A stretch of 64,000 bases of DNA. Origin: Bradyrhizobium sp. WSM3983. GTDB taxonomy: Bacteria > Pseudomonadota > Alphaproteobacteria > Rhizobiales > Xanthobacteraceae. Where the stretch lies: NCBI RefSeq assembly GCF_000473045.1, contig NZ_AXAY01000001.1, positions 535,500 to 599,499 of the forward strand, read 5' to 3'. The notes below the pieces were generated by a model. The model saw nothing but the letters and a program-made list of their open reading frames with translations. It made no database searches and was not told the DNA's origin. A program made the translations under genes and the position numbers. The first letter of the stretch is position 1, and each line of letters opens with the position of its first letter. This document shows positions 37,095-44,988 of this stretch, in pieces.

Positions 37095-38231
37095 ATGGCG
37101 AAGCTCGGCTTCAAGCGATTGGTCCTGGCGGGCGCATTGGCCGCAACCTCGGCGTTTGCACAGTTCGCGCTCCACACCCGTCCGGCCGGGGCCGCGAGCA
37201 CCTGCGGGTTTGAATGCGGCGAGCCTAACCCCTATTCGTCACCAAGCCCATATCCGTCGCCGAGCCCGTCCCCATCACCGAACCCAGTCCCGTCGCCAAG
37301 CCCGATGTCAAGCCCGATGTCAAGCCCAACTCCGACCGGCTCCGATTCCAGCGGCAAATCGGTCGGCGGCCTCGCCAACCAGCGCTTCAACCAGATGATC
37401 ACCAACCGCGTGCTCGGCACGGTGTTGCTTGGCGTCAACGAGCAGGTCAATTGCAGCGACTGCATCAGCGCGTTCGGCTCGGCCGGCTCGTTCTCGGCCG
37501 GCATCCACGGCCGCAAGGAGCTGACGCCCAATCTGTCGCTGCTCGCCGGCCTCGCCTACACGCAATACAGCGAGGGCGGCTACAACATCACCAGCGCTCC
37601 GATCGGCGCCTTCGCACTGCGTTATGATTTCACCGATTGGGGCTCGTCGCGTCCGTTCTTCGACGTCGGCACGATCCTGACACCATGGGAGAAGGCGCGC
37701 TACACCCGCAGCTACAATACCAGCCTGGGTCCAGTGAGCGTGACCAGCTCGACCAACGCCGCGAATTACGCGGTCTACGGTCGCGCCGGCTGGATGAGCC
37801 GATTGTCAGGCCAGGATGAGGTCGCAGCCTCCGTCGAGGTCTGGCAGCTCTGGCAGCGCGTATCGGGCTATGCGGACAATGTGGTCGCGTTCAATCCGTT
37901 CGACGCCAATATTGCGACCGGCACCGACCGCACCAGCCTGGTCAAGATCGGCGGCCAGTGGACCCATCTCTTCGCCGGCAACGTCGAGACCAACATCAAC
38001 GGCGGCCGGGTGCAGTCGTTCGCCAGCCATAGCGGCATCGTCGCCACCGTGACCGGCGACGGCATGGTGGTGCCGACGATGGGCAACCAGGGCTGGTTCG
38101 AATATGGCGGCCGCCTCGGCTTCCGCGTGCAGAGGGGCTGGGTCGTGGACCTCTTCGCCAACGGCACGCTGGGCCCGCAGCCGGTCGGCAACACCATCCA
38201 TGGCGGCGTGGGGCTGAGGATCAATTATTAG
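37095..38231 (+). CDS. Autotransporter-type outer-membrane beta-barrel protein with Ser/Pro linker
   Basis: 378-residue protein: signal peptide (about 1-33), a short CGFECG segment, a Ser/Pro-rich linker of about 35 residues built from PSPSP and SSPM repeats, then a barrel of roughly 270 residues. The barrel has alternating amphipathic strands and ends in the aromatic GVGLRINY, the usual outer-membrane assembly signal. There is no passenger domain. ATG 37095 follows the FecR gene by two bases; an overlapping GTG at 37080 is also open. It is likely the outer-membrane partner of the FecR-domain protein. Confidence 0.8.
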   Translation: MAKLGFKRLVLAGALAATSAFAQFALHTRPAGAASTCGFECGEPNPYSSPSPYPSPSPSPSPNPVPSPSPMSSPMSSPTPTGSDSSGKSVGGLANQRFNQMITNRVLGTVLLGVNEQVNCSDCISAFGSAGSFSAGIHGRKELTPNLSLLAGLAYTQYSEGGYNITSAPIGAFALRYDFTDWGSSRPFFDVGTILTPWEKARYTRSYNTSLGPVSVTSSTNAANYAVYGRAGWMSRLSGQDEVAASVEVWQLWQRVSGYADNVVAFNPFDANIATGTDRTSLVKIGGQWTHLFAGNVETNINGGRVQSFASHSGIVATVTGDGMVVPTMGNQGWFEYGGRLGFRVQRGWVVDLFANGTLGPQPVGNTIHGGVGLRINY

Positions 38232-38253
38232 CGGGTGGGCCCAGGCTAGCTTT

Positions 38254-38349
38254 CGTAGGGTGGGCAAAGCGAAGCGTGCCCACCACTTCTCTCTCAACCG
38301 GAGACGGATGGTGGGCACGGCGCTATCGCGCCTTTGCACCACCCTACGG
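38254..38349. repeat. Dispersed repeat of the GTAGGGTGGGC/GCCCACC family
   Basis: Reads CGTAGGGTGGGCAAAGCGAA at the left and CACCACCCTACGGC at the right, with GCGTGCCCACC/GGTGGGCACGGC inside. The ends are inverted copies. It fills the gap between the barrel gene and the VOC gene. Confidence 0.75.
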
Positions 38350-38363
38350 CACCTCTGCTGACG

Positions 38364-38852
38364 TCACGCCGCCGACTTGCCCTCGAACGCACGCCGCAAG
38401 GCGTCCACGTCAAGCTTCACCATTTTCATCATGGCCTGCATCGCGCGTGCGGCGGCGGCCTTGTCGGGGCTCGACAGGAAGTCGAACATCACCTTGGGCA
38501 CCACCTGCCACGCCACGCCCCAGCGATCCCTCAGCCAGCCGCACTGCTCTGCCTTGCCGCCATGAGCGAGGAATGCGTTCCAAACGCTGTCGACCTGGGC
38601 CTGGTCGTCGCAATGGATCATCAGCGAGATCGCGTGCGTGTACTCCATCTTCATGCCGCCGTTGAGTGCGACCAGCGGCTGGCCGGCCACCGTGAACTCG
38701 ACAACGAGCACGGAGCCTTCCGTGCCGGACGGGCCGTCCGAAACGTTTTGCTGAACGTGCGTGATCTCCGAATTCGGCACGAGCGAGACGTAGAATTTTG
38801 CGGCTTCCTCAGCATCACCGTTGAACCACATGCAGGGCACGAGCTTGGACAT
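38364..38852 (-). CDS. PhnB-like VOC-superfamily protein
   Basis: 162 residues, PhnB/3-demethylubiquinone-methyltransferase-like fold of the VOC superfamily. The start segment KLVPCMWFNGDAEEAAKFY and later CGWLRDRWGVAWQVVP are typical. ATG 38852 has GAGGAG upstream, with 30 open codons ignored. These proteins often bind a small ligand or metal without a known reaction. It is 26 bases downstream of another VOC-family gene on the same strand, so the two are probably co-expressed. Confidence 0.88.
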   Translation of the reverse strand: MSKLVPCMWFNGDAEEAAKFYVSLVPNSEITHVQQNVSDGPSGTEGSVLVVEFTVAGQPLVALNGGMKMEYTHAISLMIHCDDQAQVDSVWNAFLAHGGKAEQCGWLRDRWGVAWQVVPKVMFDFLSSPDKAAAARAMQAMMKMVKLDVDALRRAFEGKSAA

Positions 38853-38878
38853 TGCGAATGCTCCTCTTCGGGTTTCGA

Positions 38879-39307
38879 TCAGGCGTTCGCCATCGCGGGC
38901 TTCGCGGGGACCGCTGCCATGTCCAGCCAGTTCACACCCCACATATGGCCATCCGGATCCTCAAAGCTGCGGCCGTACATGAAGCTATATTCGTCCTTCG
39001 GGCTGGGATCGGCCACCCCGCCCGCAGCCTCGGCCTTGGCGACGATATCGTCGACCTCGTTCCGGCTGTCGGCGGACAGGCAGAACAACGCCTGGTTCGA
39101 GGTCTTTGCATCAGCGATCGGCTTCGGCGTGAAATGACGGAATTTGTCGTGGGTCGTCAGCATCACGAAAATGCTCTCGGAAAAGACCATGCAGCTCGCG
39201 GTATCGTCGCTGAATTGCGGATTCCTCGTCGCGCCGATCGCCCCGTAAAAGGCGGTTGCACACTTGAGGTCGGTCACCGGCAGATTGAGGAAAATCATCC
39301 TGGGCAT
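38879..39307 (-). CDS. Glyoxalase/bleomycin-resistance (VOC) family protein
   Basis: 142-residue VOC protein with two beta-alpha-beta-beta-beta modules: FLNLPVTDLKCATAFYGAIG at the start and FEDPDGHMWGVNWLDM near the end. The metal-ligand His/Glu positions of true glyoxalase are not all evident. ATG 39307 has AAGGAG upstream. It precedes the PhnB-like gene in a two-gene unit. Confidence 0.88.
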   Translation of the reverse strand: MPRMIFLNLPVTDLKCATAFYGAIGATRNPQFSDDTASCMVFSESIFVMLTTHDKFRHFTPKPIADAKTSNQALFCLSADSRNEVDDIVAKAEAAGGVADPSPKDEYSFMYGRSFEDPDGHMWGVNWLDMAAVPAKPAMANA

Positions 39308-39435
39308 CGGAAGCTCCTTGGGCGGGGTTCTGCCCAAGGACGGACGGCCGAGCCGCTATCCGACACGGCTGTCGAATTATTTTTCTGACTCCCGGCTGCG
39401 GGGTTCTGTCGCACCGCCCCGCCCGGTCTTCAGCC

Positions 39436-39951
39436 TTACTTCTTCTCGTTGGGATCCCGGTGGACGGGATCGATCCACAGCACGGTCTCGGGCTTCTCGA
39501 CCGGCTCGATGTCGAGATTGATCGCGACCGCCTCGCCGTCGCTACGCACCAGCACGCATTCCAGCACCTCGTCGCGGCTGGCGTTGATCTCCTGGTGCGG
39601 CACGTAGGGCGGCACGAAAATGAAATCGCCCGGGCCGGCCTCCGCGGTGAATTGCAGGCTCTCGCCCCAGCGCATCCGCGCCTTGCCCTTCACGACGTAG
39701 ATGACGCTTTCGAGATGGCCGTGATGATGCGCGCCGGTCTTGGCATCGGGCTTGATGCTGACGGTGCCCGCCCACAGTTTCTGCGCGCCGACGCGTGCGA
39801 AATTGATCGCGGCCGCGCGGTCCATGCCCGCCGTCGATGGCACGTTGGTATCGAGCTGGTTGCCGGGAATGACGCGCACGCCGTCATGTTTCCAGCGATC
39901 GTCGTGATGATCGTGGTCATGGTGGGAGTGCGTGTGGTCATGGCCGGTCAT
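39436..39951 (-). CDS. Cupin-domain protein with His-rich N-terminus
   Basis: 171 residues. The first 20 are a His/Asp-rich run ([15 protein letters not shown]) able to bind metal ions. A single cupin domain follows, with the first motif [19 protein letters not shown] and the second around [12 protein letters not shown]. It probably binds a divalent metal in the barrel. ATG 39951 is the natural start because the His-rich segment begins there. Function unknown; no linked enzyme gene. Confidence 0.85.
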   Translation of the reverse strand: MTGHDHTHSHHDHDHHDDRWKHDGVRVIPGNQLDTNVPSTAGMDRAAAINFARVGAQKLWAGTVSIKPDAKTGAHHHGHLESVIYVVKGKARMRWGESLQFTAEAGPGDFIFVPPYVPHQEINASRDEVLECVLVRSDGEAVAINLDIEPVEKPETVLWIDPVHRDPNEKK

Positions 39952-40078
39952 GGGACTTGCTCTCTGTTGGTTCCGTGCGCGCGAAACTAACCAAAGCCGG
40001 CCTATCAAGCCATACCAAAATCGGAACCCTCATAGCCACCAGACGTTGTCGTCGCGAACAATCTGGAAGGAGAGTTTC

Positions 40079-40297
40079 ATGGGTAGCACGAGCGACAAGG
40101 TCAAGGGCAACGCAAACGAAGCCATCGGCAAGGCCAAGCAGGGCATCGGTGAAGCCACCGGTTCCGAACGCCTCCAGGGCGAAGGCGCGGTCCAGGAAGT
40201 GAAGGGCAAGGGCCAGAAGGCCATGGGCGACACCAAGGACGCTGCAAAGGAAGCGATTGATCGCGCCGCTGCTGCAGCGCGCCGCGCGGCCGAGTGA
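40079..40297 (+). CDS. CsbD-family stress-response protein
   Basis: 72-residue hydrophilic protein with the CsbD pattern [20 protein letters not shown] and [17 protein letters not shown]. Lys/Ala/Glu-rich repeats suggest a disordered or helical protein made under general stress. The ATG at 40079 has AAGGAGAG upstream. A bidirectional terminator follows at 40318-40348. Confidence 0.9.
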   Translation: MGSTSDKVKGNANEAIGKAKQGIGEATGSERLQGEGAVQEVKGKGQKAMGDTKDAAKEAIDRAAAAARRAAE

Positions 40298-40317
40298 CGC
40301 GCGCAAAACTGAAAGCG

Positions 40318-40348
40318 AAAAGACCGGCCTCGCGGCCGGTCTTTTTGT
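40318..40348. terminator. Bidirectional terminator between the CsbD and FKBP genes
   Basis: Stem GACCGGCC/GGCCGGTC with loop TCGC, flanked by AAAA on the left and TTTTTGTTT on the right. The T-runs appear on both strands, so it can serve the two convergent genes. Confidence 0.9.
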
Positions 40349-40364
40349 TTGTCCGTCTGTTCGC

Positions 40365-40829
40365 TCACTTCACCGCGAGCAATTCCACGTCGAACATCAG
40401 CGTCGCGTTCGGCGGGATTACGCCACCGGCGCCGCGGGCGCCGTAGCCGAGCTGCGGTGGGATGACCAGCGTGCGCTTGCCGCCGACTTTCATCGTGGAC
40501 ACGCCCTCGTCCCAACCGGCGATGACGCGGCCCTTGCCGATGGGGAATTCGAACGGCTCGTTGCGATCGACCGACGAGTCGAATTTCTTGCCCTTCTGGC
40601 CGTTCTCGTAGAGCCAGCCGGTATAGTGCATCACGCAGATCTGGCCGGGCTTCGGCGAAGCACCGGTGCCGACGACGCTGTCGATGGTCTGCAAGCCTGA
40701 AGCTGTGGTCATGGGTTTTCCTGCGGTCTGGGCCGATGCCGTGGTGGAGACGAATGTCGACACGCTGGCGATCACAGTGATCGCGAGTGCCGACATGATG
40801 GCGAGGAGTGCGCGCTGAAAACGCTGCAT
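40365..40829 (-). CDS. FKBP-type peptidyl-prolyl cis-trans isomerase, exported
   Basis: 154 residues. Signal peptide about 1-33 (ASAQTAG), then one FKBP domain with [36 protein letters not shown] and [20 protein letters not shown]. The active-site Tyr, Asp, Trp and Phe positions look intact. It should catalyse proline isomerisation of periplasmic proteins. ATG 40829 has GGAAGG upstream. Confidence 0.92.
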   Translation of the reverse strand: MQRFQRALLAIMSALAITVIASVSTFVSTTASAQTAGKPMTTASGLQTIDSVVGTGASPKPGQICVMHYTGWLYENGQKGKKFDSSVDRNEPFEFPIGKGRVIAGWDEGVSTMKVGGKRTLVIPPQLGYGARGAGGVIPPNATLMFDVELLAVK

Positions 40830-40889
40830 AGAACACCTTCCGTTTGAGGCGGAAGGTGTCTAGCGCAAGGCCGGGGCCGTTTCCACCCC

Positions 40890-43181
40890 TCAGACCTCGA
40901 TATTTTCCAGCCGCACCGGCAGCTTGCGGATGCGCTGACCCGTGGCGTGATAGATCGCGTTGCAGATCGCAGCGTTGGTGCCGACATTGGCGAGTTCACC
41001 GAGGCCCTTTGCGCCGGCCGGGTTGATGTGATCGTCCTGCTCGGAGAGCAGGATGACCTCGACACCGGGCACATCCGCATTCACGGGCACGAGATAATCG
41101 GCGAAATTGTCGTTGACGTAGCGCGCGGTGCGTTCGTCAATCTCGGTGGCCTCCAGCAGCGCGGAGGACATGCCCCAGATCAGGCCGCCCATGAGCTGGC
41201 TGCGCGTCGTCCGCGGGTTCATGATGCGGCCGGCCGCAAACGCACCAACCAGGCGAGGTGCGCGAATCTCGTGCGTGTAGCGGTTGACCCTGACCTCGAC
41301 GAACTCCGCACCGAAGGCATAGGCAATCTTGTCCTTCATCGCTGCCCCGCCGACAATACGCACGTGCCCGCTATGCATGGCCTTGAAAGAATCCAGCGGC
41401 GCACCGTCCGGCTTCCACTCGCCATATTCCTCGACCACGCCGGCACCGAGCGCGTCGAACGCCTTCTCGATGTCGAGCGGACGGTCGCCCTTTGCCGCCT
41501 GCGTCGTCGGCGCCTGACTGAGGCCTATCGTTTCCTTCGCCTTGTCGGTGAGGGTGTCGCCCGGCATCACCGCCTTGAACAGCCGCTGGCGAATCTGGTC
41601 ACACACCATCATCACTGCCGAACAGGTGCTGGCCGTCGAATTCGATCCACCGGCGACGGGTCCCGGCGGCAAGTCGCTGTCGCCGACGAAGACCGCGACC
41701 TTCTCCAGCGGCACGCCAAGCCGCTCGGCTGCCGTTTGCGCCAGAATCGTATAGGCGCCGGTGCCGATCTCATGACCGGCGATCTCGACGCGGGTACGGC
41801 CGTCGCGCTGCAAGCGAACGCGCGCCGCTGCAGGCGCCATCTGCGTCGGATAACAGGTGGCCGCGCAGCCATAGCCGATCAGCCAATCGCCATCGGACAT
41901 CGATTTCGGCGCCGCCGAGCGCTGCGACCAGCCGAAGGCCTTGGCGGCCTCGTCGAAGCATGCCATCAGCGACCGCGACGTGTAGGGCTTGCCGCCGATC
42001 GGCTCGTTGGTGGTGTCGTTGACGCGACGGAGCTCGACCGGATCCATGTTGAGCTTCACGGCAAGCTCGTCCATCGCGCTCTCCAGCGCGAACAGATACG
42101 GCACCTCCGGCGGCGACCGCATGAAGCCCGGCGTGTTGCGGTCGGCGCGCACGATCGATACGAGGCTGTCGACATTGGGGCAGGCATAGAGCCGCGCCGT
42201 GGTCTTGGTGCCTCCGACGCAATAGGCATCAGCGCGCGAGGACACCTCCGCGCCCTCGTGCCTGAGGGCGACCAGCTTGCCGTCCCGGCCGGCGCCGAGC
42301 TTGATCTCGTGCCGAGTCTCGGCCCGATAGGTTGCAATGGTAAAACCCTGGTCGCGCGTGGGGACCAACTTGATCGGCCGGTTCAGCCGCTTCGCGATGC
42401 CGGCGATGATGGCGGTGCGCGGCGTCATCGAGCCGCGAGAGCCAAAACCGCCGCCGACATAGGGATTGACCACCCTCACCTTGTCGGCGTCGATGCCGAG
42501 CTGCTCGGCGACGCCGTTCTTCAGGCCGTAGACATATTGGCTGGGCTCATAGATGACGAGATTATCGCCCATCCAGGCGCAGCTCGTTGAAAACAGCTCC
42601 ATCGGATTGTGGTGCTGCGTCGGCGTGTCATAGGAAGCGGTGACCTTCACCTCGGCCTCCTCAAACGCCTTGGCGAAATCGCCGACCTGCGGGTCTTCCT
42701 TGAACTGCGCGTTCTGGCCTTTCGCAGCGGCTTTCGTCGTTCCAGGCGAGTCGAAGCTCGCGCTCGGGGTGGCCGCCGAGTAGCTGACCTTGACGCGGTT
42801 AGCGGCCTCGCGCGCAGCCTCGTAGCTCTCCGCGACGACCACGGCGATGATCTCGCCGTCATGCGCGATGTCGGCCGACTTCAATGGCTGGATCGTGGTC
42901 CCGGCATAGCCACCATTGCTGAAGAGCTTTGACTCCTTCAACTTTGGTGCGTTCTCGTGCGTGACAATGTCGATCACACCGCGGACATTTTTGGCATCGT
43001 GCAGATCAAAGCTGTTGATGCGGCCCCTGGCAATCGCGCTGGTGACCAGGAAGGCATAGGCCGGATTGTCCAGCGGCATATCGGACCCGTAGGTCGCCCG
43101 CCCCGTGACTTTTGCCGCTGCATCGTAGCGCGGCACGGGCTGGCCCATATTCGCCTTCGGATCGGGAGCAGCTGCGGTCAT
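40890..43181 (-). CDS. paoC: Aldehyde oxidoreductase molybdenum-binding subunit (PaoC type)
   Basis: 763-residue subunit of the xanthine dehydrogenase family holding the molybdenum cytosine-dinucleotide cofactor. The two MoCo-binding halves are visible (RYDAAAKVTGRATYGSDMP at the start; NPYVGGGFGSRG about 235-246; GGSNSTASTCSAVM near 500). Near the C-terminus GAKGLGELANVGTNAAICNA includes the catalytic Glu. It lies two bases after paoB. The complex oxidises aromatic aldehydes to acids in the periplasm in E. coli; I infer the same class here. Confidence 0.9.
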   Translation of the reverse strand: MTAAAPDPKANMGQPVPRYDAAAKVTGRATYGSDMPLDNPAYAFLVTSAIARGRINSFDLHDAKNVRGVIDIVTHENAPKLKESKLFSNGGYAGTTIQPLKSADIAHDGEIIAVVVAESYEAAREAANRVKVSYSAATPSASFDSPGTTKAAAKGQNAQFKEDPQVGDFAKAFEEAEVKVTASYDTPTQHHNPMELFSTSCAWMGDNLVIYEPSQYVYGLKNGVAEQLGIDADKVRVVNPYVGGGFGSRGSMTPRTAIIAGIAKRLNRPIKLVPTRDQGFTIATYRAETRHEIKLGAGRDGKLVALRHEGAEVSSRADAYCVGGTKTTARLYACPNVDSLVSIVRADRNTPGFMRSPPEVPYLFALESAMDELAVKLNMDPVELRRVNDTTNEPIGGKPYTSRSLMACFDEAAKAFGWSQRSAAPKSMSDGDWLIGYGCAATCYPTQMAPAAARVRLQRDGRTRVEIAGHEIGTGAYTILAQTAAERLGVPLEKVAVFVGDSDLPPGPVAGGSNSTASTCSAVMMVCDQIRQRLFKAVMPGDTLTDKAKETIGLSQAPTTQAAKGDRPLDIEKAFDALGAGVVEEYGEWKPDGAPLDSFKAMHSGHVRIVGGAAMKDKIAYAFGAEFVEVRVNRYTHEIRAPRLVGAFAAGRIMNPRTTRSQLMGGLIWGMSSALLEATEIDERTARYVNDNFADYLVPVNADVPGVEVILLSEQDDHINPAGAKGLGELANVGTNAAICNAIYHATGQRIRKLPVRLENIEV

Positions 43182-43183
43182 GG

Positions 43184-44200
43184 TCAGATCTCCATCGTTG
43201 CGGCCTGCTGCAGCGCGCGTGCCACGACGCGCTTGCCGAGTGCGATCTTGAAGCTGTTGTATTGGCGCCCCTTCGCGTCCGCGAAGGCGGTATCGGCGAC
43301 ACGCTGTGCCAGACCGTCATCGAACCTTTGTCCCCTCAGCAGCGCTTCCGCCTCTCGCGCGCGCCAGGGCACCGTGGCGACACCGCCAAGCGCGACACGC
43401 GCATCCCGGATCGTGCCGTCCTGCACGTCGAGCGCGACCGCAGCCGAGGACAGCGCGAACTCATAGGACTGTCGGTCGCGCGCCTTCAGGTAAACTGAGC
43501 GCGGCCAGCGGCCGGGAATGACGAAGGCGGAGATCAACTCGCCCGGCTGAAGCGCGGTCTCGATCTCGGGCGTATTGCCAGGCGCCTTGTGCAGCTCCGC
43601 GAACGGCATGCCGCGGGTCCCGGATCTGCCGGTGATCTCGACCGTGGCGTCCAGCGCGATCAGCGCCTGGGCAAAATCGCCGGGATAGGTCGCGATGCAC
43701 TGGTCGGAGGTGCCGAGCACCGCATGCATGCGGTTGACGCCATCCATCGCGGCACAGCCCGAGCCGGGATTGCGCTTGTTGCAATTCTCGTAGGAGACGT
43801 CGCGAAAATAGCTGCAGCGGGTCCGCTGCATGACATTGCCGCCGAGCGTCGCCATGTTGCGAAGCTGGGCGCTGGCGGCAAGTTTCAGGGAGTTGGCGAT
43901 AACCGGATAGCTACGCTGAATCTGGTCATGCGCGGCGACATCAGACATCTTCGCAAGCGCGCCCAGCCGCAAATTGTCGGCTCCCGGATCGATCGCCGAC
44001 CAGCCTCGCGCGAGCGGATTGATGTCGACGATCGCCGCGGGCCGCATCACGTCCAGCTTCATCAGATCAATCAGCGTGGTGCCGCCGGCGAGCGGCTGTG
44101 CATTGGCCTGCGTCAGCGGATTGTTTGCAGCGGCGGCGGCACTGAGCGCCTGCACAGCCATGCCAGGGTCTGTCGCCCTCTGATATGAAAACGGTCGCAT
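43184..44200 (-). CDS. paoB: Aldehyde oxidoreductase FAD-binding subunit (PaoB type)
   Basis: 338-residue FAD subunit. The flavin loop is seen as PLAGGTTLIDLMK and the region LRNMATLGGNVMQRTRCSY. Cysteines in RTRCSYFRDVSYENCNKR and NPGSGCAAM match the extra [4Fe-4S] insertion described in PaoB-type subunits and absent from mammalian xanthine oxidase. It transfers electrons between the molybdenum and iron-sulphur subunits. Gaps of four and two bases to its neighbours show a tight operon. Confidence 0.9.
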   Translation of the reverse strand: MRPFSYQRATDPGMAVQALSAAAAANNPLTQANAQPLAGGTTLIDLMKLDVMRPAAIVDINPLARGWSAIDPGADNLRLGALAKMSDVAAHDQIQRSYPVIANSLKLAASAQLRNMATLGGNVMQRTRCSYFRDVSYENCNKRNPGSGCAAMDGVNRMHAVLGTSDQCIATYPGDFAQALIALDATVEITGRSGTRGMPFAELHKAPGNTPEIETALQPGELISAFVIPGRWPRSVYLKARDRQSYEFALSSAAVALDVQDGTIRDARVALGGVATVPWRAREAEALLRGQRFDDGLAQRVADTAFADAKGRQYNSFKIALGKRVVARALQQAATMEI

Positions 44201-44204
44201 GCGC

Positions 44205-44819
44205 CTAACCTTTCATGATCTCGGGCGCGGCCTGCTTCACGGCGGCGACGATGTTGGGATAGGCCGCGCAGCGGCAGATGTTGCCGCTCATGTACTCGCG
44301 GATATCGGCGTCGGTGCCGGCATGTCCCTCCTTCACGCAGGCAATCGCCGACATGATCTGGCCGGGCGTGCAATAGCCGCACTGGAAGGCATCGTTGTCG
44401 ACGAAGGCCTGCTGCATCGGATGCAGACGGTCGTTGGTGGCGAGTCCTTCGATGGTCGTGATCTCCTGACCTTCGGCCGCGAGCGCGAGCGTCAGGCACG
44501 ACACTACCCGGCGATCGCCGATCAACACCGTGCAGGCGCCGCACTGGCCGTGATCGCAGCCCTTCTTGCTGCCGGTGAGCTTGAGATGCTCACGCAGCGC
44601 ATCCAGCACCGTGGTGCGTGCGTCGAGGCTGAGGCGCTTGTCCTGGCCGTTCACCCGCAACGTGACGTCGATGGGAAGCGCCGGATCCTGTGGGGCCGGT
44701 GCGCTCGCATCTTGCGTGGCGGCCCGCGCGGTCATCGGAACGAGCGCGCTGCCGGCAGCGCCTGCGATGAAAGCACGCCGATGGAATCCGGAGGGTGGGG
44801 AACCTGAAGCGTTGGACAT
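44205..44819 (-). CDS. paoA: Aldehyde oxidoreductase [2Fe-2S] subunit (PaoA type) with Tat signal
   Basis: 204-residue iron-sulphur subunit. The N-terminus has a Tat-type signal (FHRRAFIAGAAGS). The first cluster is in the plant-type motif GCDHGQCGACTVLIGD and the second in QCGYCTPGQ...CRC. It probably carries the whole complex through the Tat system. ATG 44819 has GGAGG upstream. A cofactor-insertion chaperone gene (paoD) is not found next to the operon in this window. Confidence 0.92.
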   Translation of the reverse strand: MSNASGSPPSGFHRRAFIAGAAGSALVPMTARAATQDASAPAPQDPALPIDVTLRVNGQDKRLSLDARTTVLDALREHLKLTGSKKGCDHGQCGACTVLIGDRRVVSCLTLALAAEGQEITTIEGLATNDRLHPMQQAFVDNDAFQCGYCTPGQIMSAIACVKEGHAGTDADIREYMSGNICRCAAYPNIVAAVKQAAPEIMKG

Positions 44820-44988
44820 AAGCGGCCTCCGCTGCTTGCAAGGAAAGCAGCGCACGCCTGCACCGCTCATCGCCCCTCAACTTTGGGCCGCGAGCTCCGT
44901 TCCGAACGAGACGGGACGACGCAGCAGAAGCCGCGTCATCCCATCGTCAACTTTTGCTGATTGGTGCGGGAACTTGTTCCCACGAAGA

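Noticed and set aside
37225..37335. Short tandem repeats in the barrel gene, possibly a CRISPR or variable-number array
   Set aside because: They encode the in-frame PSPSP/SSPM linker and are only a few imperfect units, so they are a protein linker and not an array with spacers.
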